From contig NZ_CDBO01000035.1 in the NCBI RefSeq assembly GCF_000819885.1, positions 27,925-91,924 on the forward strand: a stretch of 64,000 nt of DNA, read 5' to 3'. Positions 51,501-61,363 of this stretch are shown here, piece after piece. The notes below the pieces were generated by a model. That model saw nothing but the letters and a program-made list of their open reading frames with translations. It made no database searches and was not told the DNA's origin. The DNA comes from Aeromonas fluvialis. GTDB lineage: Bacteria > Pseudomonadota > Gammaproteobacteria > Enterobacterales > Aeromonadaceae. A program made the position numbers and the translations under genes. Each line of letters begins with the position of its first letter. The stretch's first letter is position 1.

Positions 51501-54500
51501 TTATTTGATCCGCACCCGCTTGCCACCCTCAATGGCCTGCTGCAAGCGGCTACGCAGCTTGCCCAGATAGGCGTCGATATCCTGTTCCGTTTCAATAAAG
51601 AGGTGGTTATCGCCCAGCAACTCTGTGGGGGAGACTAGTTCGATCGGCTTGGGTGCAGGCTTGGGTGCGGCTTGAGGTTTGGCAACCGGTTTTTCAACGG
51701 TCGCTTGGGCGCTCGCGCTGTTCGCCCCTGCGGCTGGCTCCTGCACCTGTGACGGCGTTGCTACGCCAGCATGGCTGGCCGCTTGCGCAAGGGCTTGTTC
51801 TGCCTGCAGCTGTGCACGCATCTGCTGTTCACTAAAGCGGTTGATAAGCTCAATGACCTTGTCTTCTTCGTCATCCGCCTCTTTGACCAGACTGACCAGT
51901 TCATGGAGCGAGACGCTCTTGCTCACCCGCTCTTTGAGCAAAACAAAGGGGCGCATGGCCTGATGTTGCAGATCGCCGGGCAATTCACTGACCGAGGAGT
52001 GGATGCCATGTTGAATTTGCTCGATAGCCTTGAGGCTCAGGATGCGCTGCTGCTCCACCAAGCGCTGGTTAATGGCGCTGATCTGTTCAATCAGTGCGGC
52101 GACATTACGCAGCTTGCCATAGGGTTGCTTGTCATCATGAATGGTTTGCAGTTGGGCAAATAGCGCGGCGGCAGCCGGGTCTTGCTCCAGCGCGTGACGG
52201 TTGGCGCGAAACTGTTCCCCCAAGGCGCGGTGCAGTTGCTGCCAGGTGTCAAACTGGCGGGTGTAGAACTCTTCGACCTCTTCAAAGTCTTCGGCAAAAT
52301 CCTGCAAGTCGTTGCCTTGGGCACAGAGCGCGTCGATCAGGGCATAGCTGTTATTGCCCAGTTCCAGCAGGCCGGCCACCAGCCGTTTGCCACTCTCCAG
52401 CACATGTTGCCCCGGGCAGTGGCCCTGTTTGGCCTTGAATTCGAACTCTTTGAGCAATTTCTGCCATTGGCCCAGCTCGACTTGCAGCTTGTTCGCCAGC
52501 TCTTTTTCGCTGCTATCAAACGGTTTTTGGAAGATCTCTTTGGCAAGACGTGCGGCTTTGAGCATCTGCTGCTCGCTATGCTGGCGCACCCGGCGGATCC
52601 GCAGGCTGGTATGGCTGCGCACCGAGGTGAACTGGTCATAGCTGCGGTTGAGCGGCAGATCGCCGTTAGGAGTGGACAGCGCCGCTTTGCCCAGCAATAC
52701 CAGATGGGCGACTTGCAGCATCACTTCATCACGGTTCCAGCCATAAGGGCGGGCACTGAAACGCTCGAGCAACTCTTTGAGGTAGACCGGTTTGTTGGCC
52801 TCTTCCGACACATTCAGATAAAACTCAATTTCTTGCTTGGCACTGCTGTTCGGGTCTTGCTCGCCAAGATGCATGTTGAGCTGCGCCGTGTCATCAGCCA
52901 CGATCACCGCTTTGAGCTCTTGCATCGGGTTGGCGCCGCAGCTTTTGAGCAGACTGAGCTTTTGGAACGAGTTCTCGATCACGTAGCTAAAGGCTTCATC
53001 GAGCATGTTCACGACACTGCCGGACTTGGTCTGTAGTTCGTTACCAATCGCAAAAAACTGGGCCCGCTTGACCAGATCCTCAAACAGCGACTTCAGACGA
53101 TTGCGGCGTTGGGTATTTTCCATCGCCTTTTCGGCCAACAGTTTCTCTTGTTCCGGTCGCTGGCTGCGGTTGCTAGCCAGGAATTTCTCGGTTTTAAGCC
53201 AGGTATCAAATTCGTCCCAGAGCCGTTTTTCATCGGGCAAGCGGATCACCACGCTGCCCTGCCCTTCCAGACTGAGCGCCTTGCAGCCCTGATCGTGGTA
53301 GCCATCAAAGTTGGCATCAAGCGGCGAGATCACCTTGAGCACCAAGTCGGTTTGTACACTGCCATCAAGCGGATGGCCGTTACAGAAGCGGCTAAGCGGG
53401 TAGTCTTGTTTGTTGACGGGGTAGCGATATTGGCGCCGACTCCCCATCACCTCTTCAAAGATCAATTTGGACAGCAAGCGAGTCACTTCGGTATTTTCAA
53501 CCTGAGTGTGTTTGATCTCCTGCTCGACTTCTTTCTCTTCGTTGGTGAGGAACACATATTCGTCACCGTTGCGGGCGATCAGCAGCTGATTTTCCAGACG
53601 CTGCAAGCTGGCTTCGATCCGTTTTCTGAGGGCAACTTTATCGGTATCAATCTCTTCGATTGAGAGGGTCACCAGGTTATCGAGGGTGGACTTCACCAGA
53701 TCGACATAGCGGATCAAAAACAGTGATTTGAGGATGCTGACATCATAAGGGTCGAGACTCTGCTTCTCGGCCGCCTGCTCGAAAATACGTTTGACGTTGG
53801 TGTCCAGAAACGATTCGATAGCCGGGTAAAATGCGTGGAACGGCACCAGCACACCGACCCCTTTATTCATTTGCTGACGTGCCGCATTCTGGAACGCATC
53901 GAGCAAAGAACGTTCACCCCGAGAGAGGTGTTTACCGGTTGCCCCCACTTTGCGGATCGCTTCAAACACCTTCTGCACCAGCAAGTACTGGTAGGGAATA
54001 AACGGGTAGTGATCGACAAATTCGACGTTGTCGCGATAGTTCGCCAGCTCGGCGGTGGTGGTGGTATCAAACGCCAACTGGTTGCGCAAAATATCGCCTT
54101 TCTGAATAAACAGATCGGCCAGTTCATCTTTGGCTGCAGTGGTTTTTTCGAGCAGACGCTTTTGGATGACTTCGTTGGTATTGGAGGATGAGAGGGAGAT
54201 CCGGGTGTGAAAACGCCCCTGGATTTTGGAGAAATCCTGCGCTTTTTTCGCCCCCAGATCCCCTAAGGTGGCATCAATATCCTCTTGTGAGGTCACGATC
54301 ACCCAGGCCCGCCCACCACATGCTGTGCCCAGATTCTCGGTGATGGTCTGTAGCTTGAGCATCATATTGGTATTGTTGCCGATAAACTGACCCACTTCGT
54401 CAACCAAAAAGACGATGCGTTTGCCATCTTTGCCGCTCTCTTGGGCGCTGCGATCCAGATACTCCCGTACCCACTTGCAGAAGTTGCTAATATCGAGCGT

Positions 54501-55220
54501 AAACATGGATTCGAGGTTTTCCATGCTCTGCACCGAGGAGGCTTCTGACTGGCCGGTGGCATGTGCCCAGGCTTGCGCCATTTCATCCCGGCAGAAGCCA
54601 TAGGCATCACGTTCTTCTTCCCAAGAGGAGCGCTTCAATTCGGCAAATTTGCTCTTGAACGCGTGATATTGATTGCGGGCATCCAGCTCCCGCTCAAGGT
54701 GGGCAATATGCGGATGGTCGGCGCAATAGCCAAGCCGTTCGTTAAACACCCGCAGGAACACTTTGAGGATGGCATCTTCTTTATCTTCAGTATCTGCACG
54801 ACTGTCGATGTTAAACAGGATCACCTCGGTTTGGCGATTCACCGCAGCGTGAATGTCGCTGTAGAGCAGGGTGTCACTGATCTTATCTTTGAAAAAATCG
54901 ATCGCGGCTTTGCTCTGCTCACCATGAACAGCACGCTGGTTACCCAACAGATAAGAGAGGATCTTGATAAAGTGCGATTTACCGGAGCCGAAGTAACCGG
55001 AGACCCAGATACCAATTTTACCCGCCACGCTGGGATCATCAGGATGGGTAACGCCCGGCAAATAGGTCTCGAAGAAATGGCGCAGATGGCGATCAAGTTC
55101 ACGGGTCACCACATACTCATCCAACTCAGTCCAGATAATTTGCTCATCCAGTTGTTCGGCTTTCACCACGCCATTGATTGGACGATCCAGTTGTTTGGTA
55201 AATAGCTCTTTGATTTGCAT
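51501..55220 (-). CDS. brxC: BREX protein BrxC (P-loop ATPase)
   Basis: A 1239-residue core BREX ATPase, formerly PglY/DUF499-like. Walker A is SGYFGSGKSHF (75-82) and a Walker B-like strand is RIVFLVDEVGQFI. Long helical regions and a Gln/Ala/Pro-rich tail near 1170-1200 follow. I chose the ATG at 55220 (MQIKELFTKQLDR), which matches the family start; an ATG at 55232 is also possible, and the open frame reaches 55322. It lies 98 bp after brxB. Confidence 0.95.
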   Translation of the reverse strand: MQIKELFTKQLDRPINGVVKAEQLDEQIIWTELDEYVVTRELDRHLRHFFETYLPGVTHPDDPSVAGKIGIWVSGYFGSGKSHFIKILSYLLGNQRAVHGEQSKAAIDFFKDKISDTLLYSDIHAAVNRQTEVILFNIDSRADTEDKEDAILKVFLRVFNERLGYCADHPHIAHLERELDARNQYHAFKSKFAELKRSSWEEERDAYGFCRDEMAQAWAHATGQSEASSVQSMENLESMFTLDISNFCKWVREYLDRSAQESGKDGKRIVFLVDEVGQFIGNNTNMMLKLQTITENLGTACGGRAWVIVTSQEDIDATLGDLGAKKAQDFSKIQGRFHTRISLSSSNTNEVIQKRLLEKTTAAKDELADLFIQKGDILRNQLAFDTTTTAELANYRDNVEFVDHYPFIPYQYLLVQKVFEAIRKVGATGKHLSRGERSLLDAFQNAARQQMNKGVGVLVPFHAFYPAIESFLDTNVKRIFEQAAEKQSLDPYDVSILKSLFLIRYVDLVKSTLDNLVTLSIEEIDTDKVALRKRIEASLQRLENQLLIARNGDEYVFLTNEEKEVEQEIKHTQVENTEVTRLLSKLIFEEVMGSRRQYRYPVNKQDYPLSRFCNGHPLDGSVQTDLVLKVISPLDANFDGYHDQGCKALSLEGQGSVVIRLPDEKRLWDEFDTWLKTEKFLASNRSQRPEQEKLLAEKAMENTQRRNRLKSLFEDLVKRAQFFAIGNELQTKSGSVVNMLDEAFSYVIENSFQKLSLLKSCGANPMQELKAVIVADDTAQLNMHLGEQDPNSSAKQEIEFYLNVSEEANKPVYLKELLERFSARPYGWNRDEVMLQVAHLVLLGKAALSTPNGDLPLNRSYDQFTSVRSHTSLRIRRVRQHSEQQMLKAARLAKEIFQKPFDSSEKELANKLQVELGQWQKLLKEFEFKAKQGHCPGQHVLESGKRLVAGLLELGNNSYALIDALCAQGNDLQDFAEDFEEVEEFYTRQFDTWQQLHRALGEQFRANRHALEQDPAAAALFAQLQTIHDDKQPYGKLRNVAALIEQISAINQRLVEQQRILSLKAIEQIQHGIHSSVSELPGDLQHQAMRPFVLLKERVSKSVSLHELVSLVKEADDEEDKVIELINRFSEQQMRAQLQAEQALAQAASHAGVATPSQVQEPAAGANSASAQATVEKPVAKPQAAPKPAPKPIELVSPTELLGDNHLFIETEQDIDAYLGKLRSRLQQAIEGGKRVRIK

Positions 55221-55318
55221 CGATGATCCCATATCTCTTGTTTGCAGGTTACCGTTCGGGTAGCGGTTTGGTGATTTGGTTATTGCGCCATTGACGTATC
55301 GCTGACAACCCGGGCGAC

Positions 55319-55942
55319 TCATCCACCTTGATATTTGGCGGCATGTGGCACTAGCTGAAATGCACGGTAGTAATTGGCCGTTGCCACTTCGGCGCGATCC
55401 AGGTCAAAGGGGTAAAGCTCAAGGCCGTTGTATTGTCCGGGATAAAACAGCACCAAAGGGATTGCGCCCATTTGTGCGTGAAGGGCATTAAGCAAGCTGT
55501 GACCGCGCAGCAATGGCCAGCATTGGCCAAGGCCGGACAACAGCACAAACTGCGGATTGGCCGGCTGAATTTTGCTCATCAGGTGCTGGGCAACACGCCC
55601 CTGCTCGAGCGGGCCTTTCAACGCTTTGGCCAACTCATCCGTGCCTTTTTTCAACTCCAGTTCAAAGGCTTTTTCTAACAGCTTTCTTCCCTGCAACATG
55701 TCGAGTAGTTCTTCAAACAAGTTGAGGTGTAAAAATTGCAGCCCTTGCTTGCGCACCTGAAGCAGACTTGATTCGAGATACTCACGCACGATCAATTCAA
55801 ACTGCGGCGGATAATCGAAGATATAAAATCCGATCTCCCCCCCCAATTCTCGGTTATTCAAAAAACTGTCGCTTCGCAGGCGTGCGTCGATCTGTTCCAA
55901 CCGGGCTTTAAGCTGCGGCTCACTATCCCAGTGCACATTCAT
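55319..55942 (-). CDS. brxB: BREX protein BrxB (DUF1788)
   Basis: A 207-residue DUF1788 protein; key segments are GFYIFDYPPQFEL and the C-terminal LVLFYPGQYNGLELYPF. The ATG at 55942 overlaps the brxA stop (ATGA), supporting it over the longer frame to 55996. It is a core BREX-1 component of unknown activity. Confidence 0.93.
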   Translation of the reverse strand: MNVHWDSEPQLKARLEQIDARLRSDSFLNNRELGGEIGFYIFDYPPQFELIVREYLESSLLQVRKQGLQFLHLNLFEELLDMLQGRKLLEKAFELELKKGTDELAKALKGPLEQGRVAQHLMSKIQPANPQFVLLSGLGQCWPLLRGHSLLNALHAQMGAIPLVLFYPGQYNGLELYPFDLDRAEVATANYYRAFQLVPHAAKYQGG

Positions 55943-56538
55943 CGTGCTGACTCCATCGCCTCGTAAGCTTTTGGACAACCCAAGCGCATCGACCACTCTC
56001 TCATTTCGGGTAACAGGTAAATATTTTGCAATTTTTTCGAACGACCAGACTCCAGATACCCGACATCGGCCAGGATCTTGAAGACGTTATTTCCCATTTT
56101 CTGAATTGAGCTCGCTGAAAATTGTTCAAGGCCATCAACAACCCGTTGCCGCGACAAAATAAAATCCTGCCAGTCATCACTACGCAGTGATTCTCGATAC
56201 ATGCGCCTAGCATCGGAAACAACCGTTGCCATAAAATCGCCTAATACGGGAGACTGACACAGGGTTGCCAGCAGTAACATCTGCTTTGCCAGGTCATCAG
56301 ACACCTGCAGTAATGCAGTCCAGAAATCCTGCCCCATCGGCTCAACTCTTTTGCGCAGCGTGGATGCCATCCGCTTGGCGCTGTGGACCGAGTTTTTTTG
56401 CAACAGGTTGTGGCTAACAATCGCCTCGTGCCAGCTTGCATCATCAGGGTGCTGTAGCAGTAGTTCACTGATTATTCGGCTCTCGCGCAGCATGATGCTG
56501 CCTCCGATGATGTCGCCCAGATATGCTTTGGCCGTCAT
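55939..56538 (-). CDS. brxA: BREX protein BrxA (DUF1819)
   Basis: A 199-residue DUF1819 protein beginning MTAKAYLGDIIGGSIMLRES. The family binds DNA through winged-helix domains. It is the first gene of the BREX run. No BrxR-type WYL regulator gene is seen directly upstream. Confidence 0.93.
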   Translation of the reverse strand: MTAKAYLGDIIGGSIMLRESRIISELLLQHPDDASWHEAIVSHNLLQKNSVHSAKRMASTLRKRVEPMGQDFWTALLQVSDDLAKQMLLLATLCQSPVLGDFMATVVSDARRMYRESLRSDDWQDFILSRQRVVDGLEQFSASSIQKMGNNVFKILADVGYLESGRSKKLQNIYLLPEMREWSMRLGCPKAYEAMESAR

Positions 56539-56691
56539 AACTACTCTCTATTCAACAATTCGACTATGGGTTCCAAGACGCGGTTATCATACGCGAAACC
56601 AGCCGCATTGCCTTTAACCCAGTGCACAGTTATCCCTTTTGCATGCACTGAACGGCTACTACTTCCCCACTTTTTCCCCACTTTTTGAGGG

Positions 56692-57135
56692 TCATTGCCC
56701 CAACAAAACGGGTGGTGTGCTTTCCCCACGGCATTTCAGTTGCCCCAGTGCATCGGTGCGGCAGACAGTGCCATCGGATGCACGCAACTGACCAAGCGCA
56801 TCTTCACGCCAGGTCACCCTTGCGCCGGTTTTGGAATTGCTGCCGCGCAGCTTGCCCAGCGCGTCTTCCCGATAGGTGGTGCCATCGCTGCCCTTGAGGT
56901 TGCCGAGCGCATCTTTGCGCCAGGTAATGCCCGTTCCCGTGTCTTTGATGTTGCCGAGCGCATCCTCACGCAGGGTGCCCTGCTTGCCATCGTCACACCG
57001 GTAGCGGGTATGCCCCAATGCATCTTCTCGATAGGTGCAGTTGGCAGCCAATGCTGTTGATTGCAGCAGGCCAAGCAGCAGAGCAGCCAACGACAACGGG
57101 CGTGTCGCTAACCAAAAGCCGGGTTGGTTACTCAT
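56692..57135 (-). CDS. Secreted DALG-repeat protein
   Basis: 147 residues from the ATG at 57135. A signal peptide (about 1-30, ending STALAA) is followed by seven imperfect 14-20-residue repeats built on (R/K/T)(E/K/T)DALGxL, at roughly 33, 53, 68, 84, 105, 118 and ending C-x-G-E. Paired cysteines near both ends may form disulfides. No known family; probably a periplasmic or surface repeat protein. It lies 150 bp upstream of brxA on the same strand. Confidence 0.75.
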   Translation of the reverse strand: MSNQPGFWLATRPLSLAALLLGLLQSTALAANCTYREDALGHTRYRCDDGKQGTLREDALGNIKDTGTGITWRKDALGNLKGSDGTTYREDALGKLRGSNSKTGARVTWREDALGQLRASDGTVCRTDALGQLKCRGESTPPVLLGQ

Positions 57136-57294
57136 CGAATACCCTCTCTGATGTGAACTCGGCTGACTATACCGGGCCTGCCGCGCAGCTTCGATACTGG
57201 GGTTTTGCACATGTCGTGTTTTCAGGCAGGAATGCGTTTTACCATCGCCATTCTGTAAGCGCCCCCTAGATCAGCACCTGTTTTTCGGACAATA

Positions 57295-57815
57295 CGCTCG
57301 TCACACTTAACAACCAGATAGAGGTAGTAATACTGGCCACGTACCGGCGACGGCAAGTAGGTGATGTCCCAGGACCACACCTGATTGGGGCTGGCCCTCA
57401 GCCTGTTGCAGGGCTCGAGCCGATTGCTGACCCAGGATGCAGGCTTGGCGCCACTGCTGGACTTGTTCGGGGTAGAGCCCCTTACGGCGGCAATACTCAC
57501 TGAGCTCAATCTCAGAGAGCGCAGCGGTTTCCAGCACCACGGCGAACTTGGCCTCGGCAAGCCATTCATCGGTCAATTTGTTGTCTCCGGGCACAGGAGC
57601 CCCTCCGTCTTTGGCTTGTTTGCGCCAATTATACAGAGTGGCCTCACTGATGTTCTCCTGACGGGCCAACTCGGCAACCGACATATTGATAGAAGGCAGC
57701 AGCTTCTTGAGCAAGGCAGCCTTTCGCTCACTTGAATAACGAGCCATTCGACACTCTTTTCCACCCCCAGTCTTCACTTTTAAACAAATCAGGTCAGGCG
57801 ACAACTATCCTGACA
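57295..57815 (-). mobile_element. IS3-family element with internal deletion
   Basis: An orfA start at about 57747 on the minus strand (MARYSSERKAALLKKLLPS, with helix-turn-helix ISEATLYNWRKQ) is complete through the leucine-zipper-like region. It then jumps to an orfB DDE segment (NQVWSWDITYLPSPVRGQYY), which breaks off at about 57310. The outer end at 57797-57815 reads TGTCAGGATAGTTGTCGCC, matching the end found at 63954-63969. Most of orfB is missing. Confidence 0.8.
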
Positions 57816-57834
57816 CCGGGGGAAACTATCAAAA

Positions 57835-59052
57835 TCATTCATCCCATTTGTAATAAATTACATCTAACAATGCTGTTCTGGCATCCCATATATGTCCCTG
57901 CAGCCCTAATGGTCTCGGAGAATTCCACCATTTAGAATCAATAATGGGTTCTATCACCAAACTCCAATACGTGTCTAGATTAAGACTGCTCTTTTTAAAA
58001 CCAAGATCTCTAGCGAGTTCTACCAAGTTTTCTGAGTCGACACAAACAAAATAATCTGGGCGTTTCATCGCCAATAATCGGCTCGCAGTAGGTAACCCGC
58101 CTTGACGACTTGCACCTACAAATGCAGCATTAAATGAGTTAATGAAATTCATGTAATCCCCAATCGATATCATCCCTGTCGTAGGAATATGTTCCAAGGC
58201 TTCATTCAGGTTCTCATCATTTTCATTTACTCGATTTTTAAATACGCCAGCTCCTTTCATAGACCCAAACCATCCCCAGTTTGTTCCTAATAAAAATGAA
58301 TCCTGTTCAACTTCAATTGTGCCGATAAAACCTGCTATTGCTTTTCGTTCCAACTCACTCATGGCAGAAAATGAGCCCCTGCGAATAAATAACTCCTTCG
58401 CTTTTCTTATTAGCTCCAGTCGTTCTTCAATATTTGGGTTGTATGAGTTGTTTAAGGTGATAACATAGTCGTCCCAGTCTATGAAGCAAAGTTTTGGGTA
58501 TCGAGAGTTTGCACTGGGAGTGCTTACTCTAAAAGGTCGTTTCAAATATTGTAAAGTTCTTTGGCTTATATGCCAGCGTTGTGTATAAGCATCTAAAAAA
58601 GACTGTGAGATCAAACTGCTTGATGACCACCATGTTTCTATTGCAGTCTCTATATCTCTGAATACAGCGTCATCTACATTTCCTGTCAAAAGGATTGCGG
58701 CTTCGTCATTTAGTCCTAGTCCACCAGCAGTAAAATTGGCACTACCTACTATCGCAGCACACTCGTTCCCATGTTTGAAGTAATACACTTTAGGGTGGAA
58801 CGTTGCACTTTCATGATCCAGTGCAACTCTAGTTGTCGAGTAAGGTTGTAAACGAGCCAAAACACTTGGGCTGGTATGTAAAAAATCAATGCCAACTATA
58901 AATTTTCGTATCTTTTGATGGTTAAGGAAAAAATGCTCTATTAAGTCGTTGTCAGTGGCCCAAGCAATCGCCCAATAATACTCGTCATAATGCTGCATTA
59001 AAGACAGTAAACTAGTGTTAACCATGTTTGAGTCAAGAAATTTCACTTCCAT
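57835..59052 (-). CDS. Phospholipase D-like domain protein
   Basis: A 405-residue protein. The N-terminal half has a PLD/HKD nuclease pattern: HPKVYYFKHGNECAAIVGSA with HxK, then NFTAGGLGLNDEA. The second half is unrecognised, ending LLDVIYYKWDE. One HKD copy suggests a dimeric nuclease, as in BfiI-type restriction enzymes. It is AT-rich. The stop lies only 20 bp from the IS3 end. No partner gene adjoins it, though the adjoining IS50 may have separated one. Confidence 0.75.
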   Translation of the reverse strand: MEVKFLDSNMVNTSLLSLMQHYDEYYWAIAWATDNDLIEHFFLNHQKIRKFIVGIDFLHTSPSVLARLQPYSTTRVALDHESATFHPKVYYFKHGNECAAIVGSANFTAGGLGLNDEAAILLTGNVDDAVFRDIETAIETWWSSSSLISQSFLDAYTQRWHISQRTLQYLKRPFRVSTPSANSRYPKLCFIDWDDYVITLNNSYNPNIEERLELIRKAKELFIRRGSFSAMSELERKAIAGFIGTIEVEQDSFLLGTNWGWFGSMKGAGVFKNRVNENDENLNEALEHIPTTGMISIGDYMNFINSFNAAFVGASRQGGLPTASRLLAMKRPDYFVCVDSENLVELARDLGFKKSSLNLDTYWSLVIEPIIDSKWWNSPRPLGLQGHIWDARTALLDVIYYKWDE

Positions 59053-59279
59053 ATTTCACCTAAATTAGAGTGTTTGAATAAATAGTCTGAGATTTTAGAA
59101 AAATAGGACGCCACCAGTCTGGCATAATGTGGACTTTGAGCCGCTAGGCGGAGCTCAGTGTGGTGGGGGTTAAAGTCAGTGGTTAATTTATAAGACATTA
59201 CTTTTCTTGGCAACTAGAAATGTGATTTTCTTGAAACCCAATGTGTTCACCAAGCGTCAAGTTTTTATATGTGATACTT

Positions 59280-60695
59280 CTGTCTCTTGATCAGATCTTG
59301 ATCCCCGAAGCCATCATCTCTTTGGCGGCAATAAAGCCGTCCAGTTTACTTTGCAGTGTTTGCCAGCCTTCCCAGAGTGAGCTCCAGCCTGCAATCCCTG
59401 TTCGCTTACTATCCATAAAACCGCCCAATCTGGCTATCGCCATGTAGGCCCATTGCAAGCTGCCTTCTCGCTCTTTACGTTTACGTTTTCCCTTGTCCAG
59501 ATAGTTCAGCAACTGACATTCATCCTGGGTTAGCACCGTTTCACATGACTGGTTTTCTACGTGCTCTGCTTCCCTGAGTAACCCCTGGGCCCTGAGTGCT
59601 TGCGGGAGCGTGAAGCTTTCCCTGAGCTGTAACAGGCGGACCGCCACGAACGAAAGGATCGACACCATGCGCTCCATGTTATCAGGCTCCTCCATGCGTT
59701 GCCGCTCAGCTCCCGCTCCGGTTTTCCACGCAGGAGGATTGACCTCCTCGGCCAGCACCGCATTGAGCGTGAGTGACCCCTGTTTGAGGGTGATGCTGCC
59801 ACTGCGCAGGCAGAGCGTCGCCTTGCGGGCAGGCCGATTTTTGCGTTTGCCGCGTTTATCCACCAGGCTCTTTTGCGGGATGGCGACCTGATATCCTCCC
59901 AGCTCTGGTTGTTGACATAGATGGTCATACAGGCACAGCCCGGACCCGATGTCTTTACGTCGATGCTTGGAGCGCACAACAAATCGCTCCTGATGGGCTA
60001 GCTTGTCCTGCATATAGGCATAGATATCCGCCTCACGGTCACATACCGCAATGACCTTGCTCATCATGTTGCCCATGCGCTGCCGACAGGTTGTCGCCGC
60101 CGCCAGCCATTTGCCACTCTCTTTTTCGACGGCATCGGCGGGGTCATCCGGGCGCATCCACCACTCCTGATGCAGCAATCCCACAGTGCGAAACGTGGCG
60201 GCCTCCAGCAATAGCACAGAGTGAACCCACCACCCGCGGGACTTATCTTCCGTCGCGCCCAGCTTGCCAAGCTCTTCGGCCACCTGGTGCCGATAACTCA
60301 GTGACGTCGTGTCTTCAATAGCCAGCAACTCGGGAAATTCCTGCGCCAATTCGACGGTGCGCATGGCGCCAGCCTTTCTGATCGCCGCAGCGCAAACATG
60401 AGGATTACGGATAAATCGGTGAGCACCTTCCTGCATGGCTTCACTGCCCTCAGATGAGTGTGTGATTGATTTTCCAGAATATTTTGCCAGTTGAGTGGCG
60501 ACGCTGACCAAGCGGGCGGTGCGACGCGGATCACCCAGAGCAGCCAAAGAGAAAACGCATTTAGCCCAATCGGCCGCACGATGAAGAGCAAAAGTTAGCA
60601 TGATCGTTACCATGTTCGGGAGTCACATAGGAGATCAGATCCTGGAAATCGGGAAAAGTGCCAATCAGTTCACAATATTTGTGTATAAGAGTCAG
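59280..60695 (-). mobile_element. IS50 (Tn5-type) element, internally deleted
   Basis: The inside end at 59280-59298 reads CTGTCTCTTGATCAGATCT, the Tn5 IE sequence. The outside end at 60677-60695 reads ATTTGTGTATAAGAGTCAG, one mismatch from Tn5 OE. The element is 1416 bp, about 120 bp shorter than IS50. The flanking 9-mers (GTGATACTT and TATGAAGGG) differ, so there is no target duplication. Confidence 0.9.
59291..60601 (-). pseudogene. IS50 transposase lacking the catalytic glutamate
   Basis: 436 residues from the ATG at 60601. The first two catalytic aspartates are present (AIEDTTSLSY and VCDREADIY). At AEEVNPP the protein jumps straight to AWKTGAGAERQ. Relative to 476-residue Tn5 transposase this removes exactly 40 residues, including the YREK region with Glu326. 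The frame is kept, so a catalytically dead protein, possibly an inhibitor, may be made. Confidence 0.88.
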
Positions 60696-60723
60696 TATGA
60701 AGGGTTGGCTATTGCTCTTTGGT

Positions 60724-61329
60724 TTATTTTAGCTTTTTACATACCGAATAAATCAAATCTGCCAGATCACCAATCGTTGCGCAGTCATAGTAGCTGCCAA
60801 ACTCATTTTTCATTGTTTCAAGTGTAGCTTCGGCTGAATCAGCTACCACTTTGATACCGACAAGGTCGGAAAAATCTAGCATAAACATGATTACGATCAT
60901 GATGCCTTTGTCTTCCATACCTCCCACTATATTGCCATTTTCATCTTTACTACAAAATATCCTGCCATAGGTAACCTCCTCAAAAGATACACCGAGTTTT
61001 CGCGCCCATACCATGCGCTCGATATCATCGGCCAGATCACTGCTAGGTTTAATCATCTCTTGAGGAAGTTCGAAATAATAAGCGAACAGCTCAATTAAAA
61101 ACGTCGTAATGTGTTCATGGCTGGTTTTTGCGGATAGGTGAACCTTCGGGCACTTTGAAAGTAGTTGCCGCTCTTGCTCTTCTGATAAATTATCATCCAG
61201 CATTTGAGGTAATACTGGAGAAGTAGGCGCAATTTTTATGTACATTGGCTTTGCTTCATTGGTCATGTTTTCCAACTTGTCTAAGGCTTTGGCTTCTTCA
61301 TGTGTTACTGCTTGTCCTGGGTAATTCAT
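60724..61329 (-). CDS. Hypothetical 201-aa protein
   Basis: No recognised family. An acidic N-terminal 70 residues is followed by a segment (LPQEMIKPSSDLADDIERMV, about 93-112) and a C-terminal helix (CATIGDLADLIYSVCKKL) that recall acyl-carrier-protein helices. The carrier serine motif DSL is not present, so this is only a resemblance. It follows the HsdS-like gene by 34 bp and is probably its operon partner. IS50 begins 28 bp after its stop. Confidence 0.65.
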   Translation of the reverse strand: MNYPGQAVTHEEAKALDKLENMTNEAKPMYIKIAPTSPVLPQMLDDNLSEEQERQLLSKCPKVHLSAKTSHEHITTFLIELFAYYFELPQEMIKPSSDLADDIERMVWARKLGVSFEEVTYGRIFCSKDENGNIVGGMEDKGIMIVIMFMLDFSDLVGIKVVADSAEATLETMKNEFGSYYDCATIGDLADLIYSVCKKLK

Positions 61330-61363
61330 ACAGTTCCTTTGTTATCGCTTGAGTTCTGAATGC

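Noticed and set aside
56692..57135. DALG repeats as a CRISPR-like DNA repeat
   Set aside because: The periodicity is in the protein, in frame after a signal peptide, and the DNA units vary.
57254..57307. IS66-family end (GTAAGCG start) next to the IS3 fragment
   Set aside because: Only a short terminal resemblance; not enough sequence to claim a separate element.
59271..60704. 9-bp target duplication around IS50
   Set aside because: The flanking 9-mers are different, so none is present.
60724..61329. Acyl carrier protein
   Set aside because: Helical resemblance only; the phosphopantetheine serine motif is missing.
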